A stretch of DNA of 50,329 nt. It comes from an uncultured Eubacteriales bacterium (GTDB lineage: Bacteria; Bacillota; Clostridia; Peptostreptococcales; Anaerovoracaceae). Made by a program: the position numbers and the translations under genes. Within the stretch, counting starts at the first letter, position 1, and each line of letters begins with the position of its first letter. Under the pieces are notes generated by a model, which was given only the letters and a program-made list of their open reading frames with translations, ran no database searches and was not told where the DNA came from. Where the stretch lies: assembly GCA_900545135.1 (NCBI GenBank), contig UQXL01000018.1, positions 1 through 50,329 of the forward strand. The letters run 5' to 3'. Shown here one piece after another: positions 31,783 to 40,952 of the stretch.

Positions 31783-32100
31783 ATGACAAACATACCTATG
31801 ACAAACAACTGCACAGTTTTAATTCCGAGTTTCACAGTAGAAAAAAAGACGAGAGCACTAAGGCCGGGAATATGGGGTTTTGCCGGACTGATTTCCATGT
31901 TTGCGGTCACCATAGGTGTATTTGCATTACATCTGATGATCGTATCTGTATTTAAAATAACAAGTACCTTTTTTTCAGACAACGCGGCCATCGTATTTCC
32001 GGTTCTAACCATGATTTTCGGCCTTGTTTTCGGAGTTTTGGCCTATTTATCTTTTTATCCGGCTTACAGGCAGCATATATCATACAGCCTGACAAAATAA
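31783..32100 (+). CDS. Two-helix membrane protein, possibly 5' part of a split gene
   Basis: 105 residues with AAGGAG nine bases before the ATG. Two transmembrane helices around residues 31-57 and 68-89. The stop at 32098-32100 is followed by a second open frame (+2) that is open upstream of its first ATG and lacks a ribosome binding site, so the two may be one gene broken by a frameshift near 32040-32100. No family recognised. Confidence 0.5.
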   Translation: MTNIPMTNNCTVLIPSFTVEKKTRALRPGIWGFAGLISMFAVTIGVFALHLMIVSVFKITSTFFSDNAAIVFPVLTMIFGLVFGVLAYLSFYPAYRQHISYSLTK

Positions 32101-32735
32101 TCAAGGGGAAAATCACAAACAAAGCGGCCAAAAACAACGCCGCTTCCCTGGCGCTGCAGACTGCTCTAACTGCATATATGGCGAAAAACGTGTTAAACGG
32201 CTCAAAAGTTTCCGCGGCCAATGGCATAAAAAACATGTTTGCCATATTGGAGCTGATTTCCCTCAATATGCAGGAAGGCTTTGCTCATCAATTTTTCTTT
32301 ACTGAATTATACAAAAGAAAAGAATACTGCAATCCAAGGCTTGTAAAAGAGTCTAAATATTTTTATACATATCTCTGCGAAGGCAAGAAGCTGAAAATCA
32401 GAAAAATATACACCGGCATGGACAAGGATGTGCAAAATGCAAAAGAAGTCTCATCGCAGAGGGCTTCATATATCAAGTATTTCTTTGCTCTGGACGGTTC
32501 TGTAGAAACAATTGAATTTGAAATCTATTTTGACAAATCATCAGATAGAATTGAACAGGAAATCCAATATATCTTTGCATCTCTAAACGATGGCATAACC
32601 AGCCGTCAGACAGAAAAATTCATACAAGATACTCAAGCCACGATACAAGGAAATTATACATACAACAAACTGCAAACCGGTAACTACTCCATAATACTGG
32701 GAACAAGCGACGGATACGCCCATATACATAATTAA
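32101..32735 (+). pseudogene. Probable 3' part of the membrane protein gene
   Basis: The frame is open from about 32040; the first ATG is at 32178, without a ribosome binding site. It encodes about 200 residues: a helical start (K-A-A-K-N-N-A-A-S-L), a basic middle and a C-terminal strand-rich part. If joined to the upstream frame, the product would be a two-helix membrane protein with a cytoplasmic domain of about 210 residues. Intact expression is doubtful. An imperfect inverted repeat, AATGCCGC with GCGGCATC, follows at about 32756-32793. Confidence 0.5.
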
Positions 32736-32816
32736 CTGCAAAATAAGCAAGGCGAATGCCGCTGTACCCCATTATTCAGGTGCGCGGCATCCGCATATCC
32801 GGCAGTCTCGTATGTT

Positions 32817-34634
32817 TTAGGCATGCAGTATCTGCATAAACTCTTCTCCTGTGATGGTCTCTTTCTCGTACAGGAATTTCGCCAGCTCGTCCAGCTTACT
32901 GCGGTTATCCTGAAGTATCTTCAAGGCCTTTTCGTGCTGTCTCTTTATCAGTGATATCACCTGGCGGTCGATTTCTGCCTGCATCTCAGGCGAGCATGCC
33001 AGGGAAGTGTCTCCTCCCAGATACTGGTTAGTTACGGTTTCCATGGCCACCATATCGAAATTATCGCTCATGCCGTAACGTGTTATCATGGCTCTCGCCA
33101 GTTTTGTGGCCTGTTCTATATCGTTGGAAGCTCCGGTGGAAACAGTACCGAAAATAGTTTCTTCAGCGGCGCGGCCTCCTGTGTAAGTAGCGATCTTGTT
33201 TTCAATTTCTTCTTTTGTCATCAAATACTTTTCGCCTTCATCAACCTGCATTGTGAAGCCAAGCGCACCTGATGTACGCGGGATAATAGTAATCTTCTGC
33301 ACCGGTGCGGAATTTGTCTGTAGGGCCGCTACCAAAGCGTGGCCTATTTCGTGGTAAGCCACCGTCCACTTTTCCTTTTCCGTGAGTATGGCGTTTTTCT
33401 TCTGATAGCCGGCGATTACCACTTCAATGCTTTCTTCCAGATCGGCCTGCGTCACCAGCTGTCTCTCGTCGCGGACTGCTCTGAGAGCGGCTTCATTGAC
33501 GATATTGGCCAGCTCTGCTCCTGATACGCCTGAAGCCATGCGGGCAACCTGAGAGAAATCCACATCGTCGGCGATTTTGATCTTCTTTGCATGGACTTTC
33601 AGTATAGCTTCCCTTCCGTTCAAATCCGGCAGTTCCACCGGTACGCGGCGGTCGAATCTGCCGGGACGGGTCAGCGCCGGGTCCAGTGCTTCAGGGCGGT
33701 TGGTTGCCGCCAGAAGTACGACGCCGCTGTTGTCCTCAAAGCCGTCCATTTCAGTGAGCAGCTGATTGAGAGTCTGCTCACGCTCATCGTTTCCGCCTAG
33801 CTGGCCGTCCCGCTTCTTACCTATGGCGTCGATTTCATCTATGAACACGATGCACGGAGCTTTTTCCTTGGCCTGTTTGAACAAATCCCTGACTTTTGAC
33901 GCTCCCATGCCGACAAACATTTCCACAAATTCCGAGCCGGACATGGAGAAAAATGGAACGTTGGCCTCTCCCGCCACCGCCTTGGCCAGCATGGTCTTTC
34001 CTGTTCCCGGAGGACCCACCAGAAGTATTCCTTTCGGCATCGCAGCGCCGATCTCCTTATATTTTTCAGGGTCGTGCAGATAATCTACGATTTCCTTGAG
34101 GCTGTCCTTTGCCTCGTCTTCTCCGGCCACATCTGCGAATTTGATTCCCTCGCCGTTTTTAACATAAACCTTGGCATTGGACTTACCCATGTTGAACATC
34201 ATCGAATCGGGCCCGCCTGCTCTCTTCATCATCTTTTTGGACATATACTGACCAATCCCGACAAATATGGCTATCGGCAGCACCCATGAAAGCAGGAATG
34301 TAAGTATCGGCGACGCCTGTTCTATGATCTCACCGGAAAACTCGGCTCCTGATTCATAAAGCCGCGTCGTCAGGTCGCTGTCCGGCATCATTCCCGTCTT
34401 ATACACTGTGGTTTCTTTTTTATCTGTAAAAATGATTTGATTTTCACTTTCCTGAACCTGTACTTTGCCTATCTTTCCGTTTTCCGTCATGGACATGAAC
34501 GTTCCGTAATCCACTTCCACGATCTGCCCCTGCGACATAAGCGGCATAGCCAGCAGATTAAACAGCATGAGCACTATCATGACTATTATGTAATAATAGA
34601 TAAGCGGCTTTTTAGGCTTTTTTACTTCATTCAT
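32817..34634 (-). CDS. ftsH: ATP-dependent zinc metalloprotease FtsH
   Basis: 605 residues from ATG 34634 with AGGAGG upstream. Two N-terminal transmembrane helices (about 15-35 and 95-117), an AAA+ module with Walker A GPPGTGKT and Walker B IVFIDEIDAIG, and the zinc site YHEIGHALV. Degrades membrane and regulatory proteins. The end is short, without a long acidic tail. Its start overlaps the end of the coiled-coil gene upstream by eight bases. Confidence 0.97.
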   Translation of the reverse strand: MNEVKKPKKPLIYYYIIVMIVLMLFNLLAMPLMSQGQIVEVDYGTFMSMTENGKIGKVQVQESENQIIFTDKKETTVYKTGMMPDSDLTTRLYESGAEFSGEIIEQASPILTFLLSWVLPIAIFVGIGQYMSKKMMKRAGGPDSMMFNMGKSNAKVYVKNGEGIKFADVAGEDEAKDSLKEIVDYLHDPEKYKEIGAAMPKGILLVGPPGTGKTMLAKAVAGEANVPFFSMSGSEFVEMFVGMGASKVRDLFKQAKEKAPCIVFIDEIDAIGKKRDGQLGGNDEREQTLNQLLTEMDGFEDNSGVVLLAATNRPEALDPALTRPGRFDRRVPVELPDLNGREAILKVHAKKIKIADDVDFSQVARMASGVSGAELANIVNEAALRAVRDERQLVTQADLEESIEVVIAGYQKKNAILTEKEKWTVAYHEIGHALVAALQTNSAPVQKITIIPRTSGALGFTMQVDEGEKYLMTKEEIENKIATYTGGRAAEETIFGTVSTGASNDIEQATKLARAMITRYGMSDNFDMVAMETVTNQYLGGDTSLACSPEMQAEIDRQVISLIKRQHEKALKILQDNRSKLDELAKFLYEKETITGEEFMQILHA

Positions 34635-35139
34635 CCCTGTCGTTCCTCCTATCTTTTCTGTCTTCAAGCTCCTGCACCTGGCTCTGCAGAAGAGTGGCAG
34701 AAATCGCAGCTATCATGGCCTGCCTGATCGCCTGTCCGGCAAAGTCGATCGTATATTCTGCGTAAAGAGCTGTCGCTTCTGCTCTGTCCCAGATTTCGGC
34801 TTCTGCCTTATTTCGGGTTCCGCCTTCTTCACTGCCTCTAATAACGGCACCACCGCTGTGCATCTCATAAGGCAGTTTTTTTCTCAGCAGTTCCGCCATG
34901 TTTTCACCGTACTCCAGCTGTATCTTCGCCAGAGAAGCTATGGCAGGAGAGCTGCAGTTTGCGGCGCTCTGCTCCAGCTGCATGTCATATTCATAACACT
35001 CACGCCGAATATCATGCAGCTGGCTCTGAAGCTCCTGCTGTGTTTTCCCCTGAATACTAATCAGCCTTTCTGAGAGACTTCTGTATTCTTTCTCCAGATC
35101 CCGGAGCTTTGCCGCGAAAATATTTTCTTTATATATCAA
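34627..35139 (-). CDS. Coiled-coil protein of unknown function upstream of ftsH
   Basis: 170 residues from a TTG start with GGAGGG upstream. Long charged helices (L-R-D-L-E-K-E-Y-R-S-L-S-E-R-L) and an alanine-rich helix near residues 122-155 suggest an elongated helical protein. The gene overlaps ftsH and is likely co-transcribed. No known family; a membrane-surface or FtsH-adaptor role is only suggested by position. Confidence 0.6.
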   Translation of the reverse strand: MIYKENIFAAKLRDLEKEYRSLSERLISIQGKTQQELQSQLHDIRRECYEYDMQLEQSAANCSSPAIASLAKIQLEYGENMAELLRKKLPYEMHSGGAVIRGSEEGGTRNKAEAEIWDRAEATALYAEYTIDFAGQAIRQAMIAAISATLLQSQVQELEDRKDRRNDRDE

Positions 35140-35452
35140 GGATACCCCCTCCTCTTCTGAAATTCATGCCTTACTTATATCAGTTTTTTGAACTTGCCGC
35201 CACTATCAATCAAGAGCGTGTGTCCTGACAAAACTACCCAAGTGTCAATAAGACTGACAAATCCCTCCCGTTGTCAATACACGAGGCGGAAATTATAAGG
35301 CGGTCTCAGGCAGGGATGCGGCTGCGGAAAGAAGCGAGTACAGGATCCGAACGGAGAGGCTGTCTGCTAGTTTGACATTTCTGCAAATTTGCAGTATAGT
35401 GTTTACCATCAACATACAAAATTAACTTCGATTATATAAAAGGACAACTGCA
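35140..35452. other. Promoter-bearing gap before the TetR gene
   Basis: 313 bases without a gene. The TetR promoter (separate entry) lies at its right end. GTGTCAATA-like and TTGTCAATAC segments occur near 35240-35280 but form no clear promoter. Confidence 0.5.
35372..35400 (+). promoter_or_regulatory. TetR promoter with palindromic operator in the spacer
   Basis: TTGACA (35372-35377), 17 bases, TATAGT (35395-35400). The spacer contains the perfect palindrome CTGCAAATTTGCAG (35381-35394), so the regulator encoded next probably represses its own gene. Confidence 0.75.
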
Positions 35453-36001
35453 ATGCCCCTCGATGTAAAACGAATGATCGCCGAGAAGTTTGCCGAACTT
35501 CTTGAGCACGAAAAAATAGAAAAAATAACCGTTAAACAGCTGGTCAGCGAATGTAATATAAGCCGCCAGACTTTTTATTATCATTTTCAGGATATTATGG
35601 CTGTGGTGGAGTATCTCTTTGAGCAGCGCTTTGAAGAAATCTTTGAGGCCAGCATGAAAGCCGACTCTCCGGAAGATATGTTAAAGACAGTCATCGCTTT
35701 TGCCCCTAAGGATGAAAGGCTTTTGAAACATCTGCTGTCGTCTCAGCGAAGAGACGAAATTCTCAGATATCTGCTTCAAACGTTCAGGAGCTATTTCGGG
35801 AAGATGCTGCGCAGCAAAGGCCGCAATCTTACTTTCACCGCTTCCGACCTGGAAATAACCATCAGCTTCTATTCTTATGGTTTTTTGGGGATCATGCTGG
35901 AGAACTATGCTGGAGGAGCCGGCAAGGAACGGGATCCGGACATTTTAGCCGGCCAAATCAAGCGCTTGCTCTCAGGTGAGATACTGGCTAATATGGAGTA
36001 G
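35453..36001 (+). CDS. TetR-family transcriptional regulator
   Basis: 182 residues. N-terminal helix-turn-helix: KITVKQLVSECNISRQTFYYH then F-Q-D-I-M, the TetR signature. The C-terminal part is a helical ligand/dimer domain ending in a F-L-G-I-M-L-E-N-Y-A-G-G segment. AAAGGACA lies upstream. Its operator is the palindrome in its promoter. Ligand and other targets unknown. Confidence 0.88.
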   Translation: MPLDVKRMIAEKFAELLEHEKIEKITVKQLVSECNISRQTFYYHFQDIMAVVEYLFEQRFEEIFEASMKADSPEDMLKTVIAFAPKDERLLKHLLSSQRRDEILRYLLQTFRSYFGKMLRSKGRNLTFTASDLEITISFYSYGFLGIMLENYAGGAGKERDPDILAGQIKRLLSGEILANME

Positions 36002-36056
36002 GGGGGCAGATGGCACGCCAACGGTTTAAGTGAAATTTGCAAAATTCGAGCCAACA

Positions 36057-36086
36057 AAAATACAGCAATGAAAACTGCTGTATTTT
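36057..36086. terminator. Terminator between TetR and HIRAN genes
   Basis: AAAATACAGCA (36057-36067) pairs with TGCTGTATTTT (36076-36086). The arms carry A and T tracts usable on both strands, fitting the two convergent genes. Confidence 0.8.
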
Positions 36087-36114
36087 CTTCATTGCCGTAC
36101 TAATTTATTCGTGA

Positions 36115-36516
36115 TTATTCATGTAAAAATACTTTAATCTCAATTTTAATCCAAGAGCCCTTCTTTTCTTTTGCAGATATCTTTCCGAAAAGAAGTTTGC
36201 CTGCGTCCATCAATCGTGAAAAAATCAAATTATCCTGTTTCGGCACATATCCTATTTTTAAACCGTTGGTCGTTTTAATTACAATAGCCTGCTTATCATA
36301 TCGATTATCAGGTTCCCTGAAAAAATCGAGCTTATCATTCACTTTCAAATTTTGCTCTAATTCTTCTATCCCCTCAATATGCGTTGTGCCGGCAACATAA
36401 GTATCGAATAAAAATATATCTCTTTCAAAAGGCTTAGGGACGACAAGGCCGTTTCCATGTGAATGTAGCAAACTGACTAAATCGCTGTTTTTGTTCTTCG
36501 TCAATTGTCCCATCAT
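36115..36516 (-). CDS. HIRAN-domain protein
   Basis: 133 residues with GAGGTGAA before the ATG. Core of the HIRAN domain: VAGTTHIEGIEEL, then D-K-L-D-F-F-R-E-P-D-N-R-Y-D-K-Q-A-I-V-I-K, and K-I-G-Y-V-P-K-Q-D-N. HIRAN domains bind the 3' end of ssDNA, for example at stalled forks or in defence proteins. It is the last gene of the decayed type I locus, directly after the J-domain gene (one base apart). Confidence 0.85.
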   Translation of the reverse strand: MMGQLTKNKNSDLVSLLHSHGNGLVVPKPFERDIFLFDTYVAGTTHIEGIEELEQNLKVNDKLDFFREPDNRYDKQAIVIKTTNGLKIGYVPKQDNLIFSRLMDAGKLLFGKISAKEKKGSWIKIEIKVFLHE

Positions 36517-36517
36517 T

Positions 36518-37375
36518 TCACCTCATCATTTCTGCAAGCTTTGCTTTATATCTCTCACTCATTTCATTATATTGAGCAATAATGCTTTCCAATTCGGCTT
36601 TCTTCTGCTCAGCCTTTTCAGGGTTCTCGATAATGTCTTTAACCGAATACGGATATTCTGTTTTGATTTTCTTAATTCTGTCATGTAGTGTTTTTGTCAA
36701 ACTTATCAGACGCTTCTTTTCATTTTCAAGCAAAGCTACTGTACTTTCACTATTTTCAGAAACTGTATTTTCACTTAGCATTTCAGATATAATGCGCAAT
36801 GTCTCCAAATCACCGCATTTATATGCATAAACCGCATTATCGAACATCTTTAATTGCGCTTCCGAAATATTTTCATTAAGGTCAGGGTGCAGAACTTTAA
36901 CTATCCTGCGATACAATGTTTTCAGTTCTCTGCTTTCTTCATGAGAAAGCAATTTCCCTTTGCTGCGCTGCAATGCCTCATTCATTTTGATGATTTGCTC
37001 ATCAAGCTGCTTCTGATATTCAAAAAACTCATCGTCAAGCATCTGCTCAATATGTGACAGAATAATCTTTTCCTGCCGGTTTATTTTTGACTGAATTATT
37101 TCTGTTTTCCGTCTTAATCTAAGCGCTGCGCATTGAGCCTCGTACGCTTTATATTCTAAACTTCCGAGCTTCAACATATATGCCGCCTCAATATTTTTGC
37201 AGACAATAAATTGAAGCTCATCTTCTTCCAGTAAAAGGGCAGAAATTTCTACTCGCAGTTTGCTGACTTCCTCTTTCAATTTCTGAAAATCGGGAAAGAT
37301 TATTATATTATTCAAGGAGCTTTGTTTTTTAGTTATAAGCAAATTTTCCTTTTTATCCATAACCTCTTTTCGCAA
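36518..37375 (-). CDS. Coiled-coil protein with J-domain
   Basis: 285 residues (TTG start at 37375; an ATG at 37360 is an alternative). Two coiled-coil halves flank a J-domain: LKTLYRRIVKVLHPDLNE has the HPD motif at residues 163-165, followed by F-D-N-A-V-Y-A-Y-K. J-domains stimulate DnaK ATPase. Its place between HsdR remnants and HIRAN suggests an accessory role in the restriction locus. It is intact, unlike hsdM, hsdS and hsdR. Confidence 0.78.
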   Translation of the reverse strand: MRKEVMDKKENLLITKKQSSLNNIIIFPDFQKLKEEVSKLRVEISALLLEEDELQFIVCKNIEAAYMLKLGSLEYKAYEAQCAALRLRRKTEIIQSKINRQEKIILSHIEQMLDDEFFEYQKQLDEQIIKMNEALQRSKGKLLSHEESRELKTLYRRIVKVLHPDLNENISEAQLKMFDNAVYAYKCGDLETLRIISEMLSENTVSENSESTVALLENEKKRLISLTKTLHDRIKKIKTEYPYSVKDIIENPEKAEQKKAELESIIAQYNEMSERYKAKLAEMMR

Positions 37376-37377
37376 TC

Positions 37378-37893
37378 CTATATTTCCATAACATTATCTG
37401 TCCACAACTCACATTGCTCCATTACAGTCTGCACGGCATACTCCATACCTTCTGGCGGATATTTATGCTTTTTCAGAAGTTTTTTGATAACCATACGCAT
37501 TTTTGCTCGTGCTGACTCTCGTTTTTGCCAATCTATCGTTTTATTTTTACGAAGAGTCTCTGTAAGTTCTTTGGTAATCGCAATAAGTTCATCATTTTCG
37601 TAAAAATCTTTTATTGCCTGAGGCCTTGTTAAAGCATCATAAAATGCTAATTCCTCAGAATTAAGACCGAGCTCATTTCCTTCTTTTTGTGCTTCAGCAA
37701 TTTGCTTAGCCAGTTTCAACATTTCTTCGATTACTTCTTCATTAGTAAGCATACCGTTAAGATAAGCGTTGAGGGATCGCTGCATAATTTCGCTGAACTT
37801 TTCCGATTTCACTACATTTGTTCTGCGATAAATGAATACTTGCTCTGAAATCAATTTTCTCAACAACTCAACAGCAAGATTCTTTTCTTTCAT
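37378..37893 (-). CDS. HsdR C-terminal domain (DUF3387), orphan
   Basis: 171 residues matching the HsdR C-terminal domain: MKEKNLAVELLRKLI, then E-E-V-I-E-E-M-L, E-E-L-A-F-Y-D-A-L-T and D-W-Q-K-R-E-S-A-R-A-K-M-R, ending Y-P-P-E-G-M-E-Y-A-V. The nuclease and helicase regions (about 800 residues) are missing. Homology continues about 20 codons upstream of the ATG to a stop, showing truncation. GAGG before the ATG might allow expression of the fragment. Confidence 0.7.
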   Translation of the reverse strand: MKEKNLAVELLRKLISEQVFIYRRTNVVKSEKFSEIMQRSLNAYLNGMLTNEEVIEEMLKLAKQIAEAQKEGNELGLNSEELAFYDALTRPQAIKDFYENDELIAITKELTETLRKNKTIDWQKRESARAKMRMVIKKLLKKHKYPPEGMEYAVQTVMEQCELWTDNVMEI

Positions 37894-37979
37894 ATTAGCG
37901 ACCTCTTTATTTTTAAGAGAACGACAATCAACGGCAGCCTCTTTGATTAACTTCCGCCGTTGGTGGAAGTTTTATATAC

Positions 37980-39074
37980 TCACTTTTTTTCCAAATCTTT
38001 TGCTGTTTCTTCCAATTCAAGTATATACTTATCAAAATCAGATAAGAAAACCCTGTCCTGTATAATACGGTATTTCTCAAATTCTGTTTCGGCGTGCAAT
38101 TTTGCCTGCTCGGCGCTGATTTTCCCTGCTCCTGTTAAAATCTCCGTTCCGTTAAATTCCAAAAAATTGTCCAAACGCTTTGCCCAGTCTTCCATGCTCA
38201 TTGGAATTTTACGCTCTGCTTGAAACTCGGCATAATCTAAATAAAGCGAAACTATCCTTTCAAGATAAGATATTTCTTTTTCATTCAAATAGTTTTTAGC
38301 TATTGAAACATCGGCTTTGATTATTTTTCCATCAGGGGCGTTTTCCCAAGTAGTCAATCCCATATTCTCTTTATTGGCGTCAGCGCGTTCGTAAATCAGT
38401 TCTGCTGCCGTATGGCGATGTGTGGCATAATGGAGCTTGTTTTGAACAATTTTAAAAAACACTTTTGTTGTTTCGGAGTTCTTGTCATAATCAAATGCAG
38501 TAGCGTATAAATCAGTAATCTTTTGATAAAATTTACGCTTTGACATACGAATTTCACGAATATATTGAAGCTGTCTATCAAAGTATTCATCGGAGAACAT
38601 ATGGCCTTTAATCAAACGCTCCTTATCCATAGTCCAACCCTGAATGGTGTGGTCCTTTACAATTTGTCCTGCCCATTTCCGGAACTGAACAGCTCTCTGA
38701 TTGTTCACCTTAAAGCCAACAGCAATAATAGCCTGCAAGTTATAGTGTGCAACATCTCGACTAACCTGTCGGGAGCCTTCATTCTGAACTATTCGGAATT
38801 TCCGAATAGTTGCTCCCTCTACCAACTCAGAGTCGCTATATATTTTTTTGATATGCTCGTTAATAGTCGGAATACTTACATCATAAAGTACTGCCATCAT
38901 TTTCTGCGTGAGCCATATATTTTCATCCTCATAACGCATTTCAATGCTGCTTTCTTCACCGCCAACGGAAGCTACATAGGTTAAGTATTCAGCAGCAGAT
39001 GAATGAATAGTGACCTCTTCTTTCTTTTTTTCATTTATGCACTCCTTTTCCAACAAACAATAATTTAGAAGCAA
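37980..39074 (-). CDS. rhuM: RhuM-family protein, start affected by a homopolymer
   Basis: About 360 residues. The pattern S-I-E-M-R-Y-E-D-E-N-I-W-L-T-Q-K-M-M-A-V-L-Y and Q-V-S-R-D-V-A-H-Y-N-L-Q-A-I identifies RhuM, often found in type I restriction loci and islands. The expected start follows AAGGAG with ATG at 39032-39034, but a run of seven A then shifts the frame; eight A would be in frame. The open frame from TTG 39074 has no good site. The protein may thus not be made, or its expression may be switchable. Confidence 0.75.
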   Translation of the reverse strand: MLLNYCLLEKECINEKKKEEVTIHSSAAEYLTYVASVGGEESSIEMRYEDENIWLTQKMMAVLYDVSIPTINEHIKKIYSDSELVEGATIRKFRIVQNEGSRQVSRDVAHYNLQAIIAVGFKVNNQRAVQFRKWAGQIVKDHTIQGWTMDKERLIKGHMFSDEYFDRQLQYIREIRMSKRKFYQKITDLYATAFDYDKNSETTKVFFKIVQNKLHYATHRHTAAELIYERADANKENMGLTTWENAPDGKIIKADVSIAKNYLNEKEISYLERIVSLYLDYAEFQAERKIPMSMEDWAKRLDNFLEFNGTEILTGAGKISAEQAKLHAETEFEKYRIIQDRVFLSDFDKYILELEETAKDLEKK

Positions 39075-39395
39075 CTTTGACTGCTACATTCAAAAAGATG
39101 TTTGTCGAAGATACTTCTGTTGAGTTTACTTCCCAAAAGCTTCACGAAATAGTAAAAACTATTGTTTATTGCATTATTTAATTCAATTTTTTCATCATAG
39201 TCGCTTAACACGGAAGTCACTTTTTCTTGTGTATCTAAACTCGGAATTTCCACTTCAATATTATCAAAAGTATCTCGAGTAATAGTGTCAAATACCGAAC
39301 CGTGAGTATTCCTCTTCAATGCTAAAATGTTATGTTTAATCAAGTAGTACAAATAATCACTTGTTACTTTATCCTCCTTTATCTTGTCCCCAGTT
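39065..39395 (-). pseudogene. hsdS: HsdS specificity subunit, C-terminal remnant
   Basis: The frame (ATG at 39352; homologous from about 39395) reads L-K-R-N-T-H-G-S-V-F-D-T-I-T-R-D-T-F-D-N-I, P-S-L-D-T-Q-E-K-V-T-S-V-L-S-D-Y-D, I-E-L-N-N-A-I-N, the end of a second target-recognition domain and the conserved helix of HsdS. The first recognition domain and most of the second are gone. It follows the broken hsdM directly, so a deletion fused the two genes. Confidence 0.75.
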
Positions 39396-40245
39396 AGAAA
39401 GATTAAAGGGCGGATTAGCCATAATAAAATCTGCTTTTAACGTGGGATGAAGATCATTAAAGAATGTGTCCGCATGATACGAGCCAAAATTAGCATCGAT
39501 ACCACGAATAGCCATATTCATCTTTGCCATTTTCCAAGTATCGGCATTGGATTCCTGCCCATAGACAGCAACCTCACCACGTTTCCCACTGTGTGCTTGA
39601 ATAAACTTTGCGCTCTGAACAAACATACCTCCCGAACCGCAGCAAGGGTCATACACACGACAATTTTTGAAAGGTTTTAGTATGGCAACGATTGTTTTAA
39701 CAATGCTTGCCGGAGTATAAAACTCTCCTCCTTTAACACCCTCATAAGCCGCAAACTGCTGAATACAATATTCGTAAGTCCTGCCGAGGAGGTCTTTACT
39801 TTCTTCTGTATCGTCCATATTCATATTGGTAAACATGTCAACAACATCACCTAAAACACGCTTATCTAAATCAGGACTGGCATAGTTTTTCGGTAACACA
39901 TTTTTAAGGGTTTTATTCTCTTTTTCAATTGCCCGCATAGCCTCGTCAATAATTGTCCCAATTTCCGGTGTATGAGCCGCAATGGCAATTTTACTCCAAC
40001 GAGCATCTTCCGGTACAAAAAAAGATATTATCCGCCACATAAGCGTCTCTGTCATCCTCAAAGCCATCACCTTCAGTAACAAGCTGCTGATAACGTTTTT
40101 CAAAAGAGCTCGATATATAACGCAAAAAAATAAGTCCTACAATAACTTTCCTATATTCTGCCGCGGGTATGTGCCCCCAAAGAGCACAAGCAGCATCCCA
40201 AATTTGTTTTTCAAAGCCAATATTAGCGTTATTTGCAGTAGCCAT
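39369..40245 (-). pseudogene. hsdM: HsdM methyltransferase, frameshifted and truncated
   Basis: The N-terminal frame (ATG 40245) runs F-E-K-Q-I-W-D-A-A-C-A-L to about 40020, where a run of seven A on the plus strand (40017-40023) shifts the frame. The second frame continues with G-G-E-F-Y-T-P and D-P-C-C-G-S-G-G-M-F and the catalytic NPPFN, then stops at 39369. About 200-250 C-terminal residues are lost into the hsdS remnant. No working methyltransferase is expected. Confidence 0.85.
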
Positions 40246-40457
40246 AGAGTAAAATCCTTTCTATTTATCCCAAAACCGAGTAAATATCCTCGCTTATACA
40301 ACACTATATAGCAAATATGCATAAAAATCAACGTTTTCACTTATACCTTTATTAACTACCAAAAGCCCCTGACAAAGTTATTTCACTCTATCAATGTCTT
40401 TGTCAATCCCTACATAAAGTCCGATACTCAATTGCCGCTCCTGCAACGCAAGCTTCT

Positions 40458-40952
40458 CTATAGGCTTTTTATAGTTTGAACCATCACAGAAATTACGATA
40501 ATGAGAATTACCGCGCGGGATATTATATAAGTCAAAATATATTTTTTAGCCTCTATCCTCTTATATCGCGGCTTGGCGAAAAAAGCGCAGACGACATAAC
40601 AGATAACACCGACAAGGGAGAGAATGCCGGCCCGTTTAGTTTGGGCAAAGTATGCGATGAACGCTAATACCACTGTAAAGACCAGAAATGCGACAGCAAT
40701 ATAATAAAATTCTCTCGCTCTTTTATCGTCAAGCACTCTCTTGCTTTCCACATCGTCATCTGATATAAGTTCGTCCATACTGATATGAAACAAATCTGAC
40801 AGAAGTTTAAGGCTATCGATTGACGGGTATCCTTTGCCCGTTTCCCACTTGGAAACGGCTGTCCTCGTCACAAATAGTTTTTCCGCCAGTTCGTCTTGGC
40901 TCATATCGCTTGCTACCCGAAGTTTTTTTATTTTTTCACCGAATGTCATCAC
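40458..40952 (-). CDS. XRE regulator with membrane domain
   Basis: 164 residues with AGGAGG upstream (GTG or the following ATG as start). Helix-turn-helix: L-R-V-A-S-D-M-S-Q-D-E-L-A-E-K-L-F-V-T-R-T-A-V-S-K-W-E-T-G-K-G-Y-P. After residue 80 come three hydrophobic segments (about 85-101, 107-126, 140-158). Such membrane-tethered XRE proteins are common in Firmicutes, targets usually unknown. Bases 40246-40457 upstream of hsdM hold no gene. Confidence 0.75.
   Translation of the reverse strand: MMTFGEKIKKLRVASDMSQDELAEKLFVTRTAVSKWETGKGYPSIDSLKLLSDLFHISMDELISDDDVESKRVLDDKRAREFYYIAVAFLVFTVVLAFIAYFAQTKRAGILSLVGVICYVVCAFFAKPRYKRIEAKKYILTYIISRAVILIIVISVMVQTIKSL

Noticed and set aside
40246..40457. 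A further restriction gene upstream of hsdM
   Set aside because: No open frame with restriction-type motifs; AT-rich gap only.
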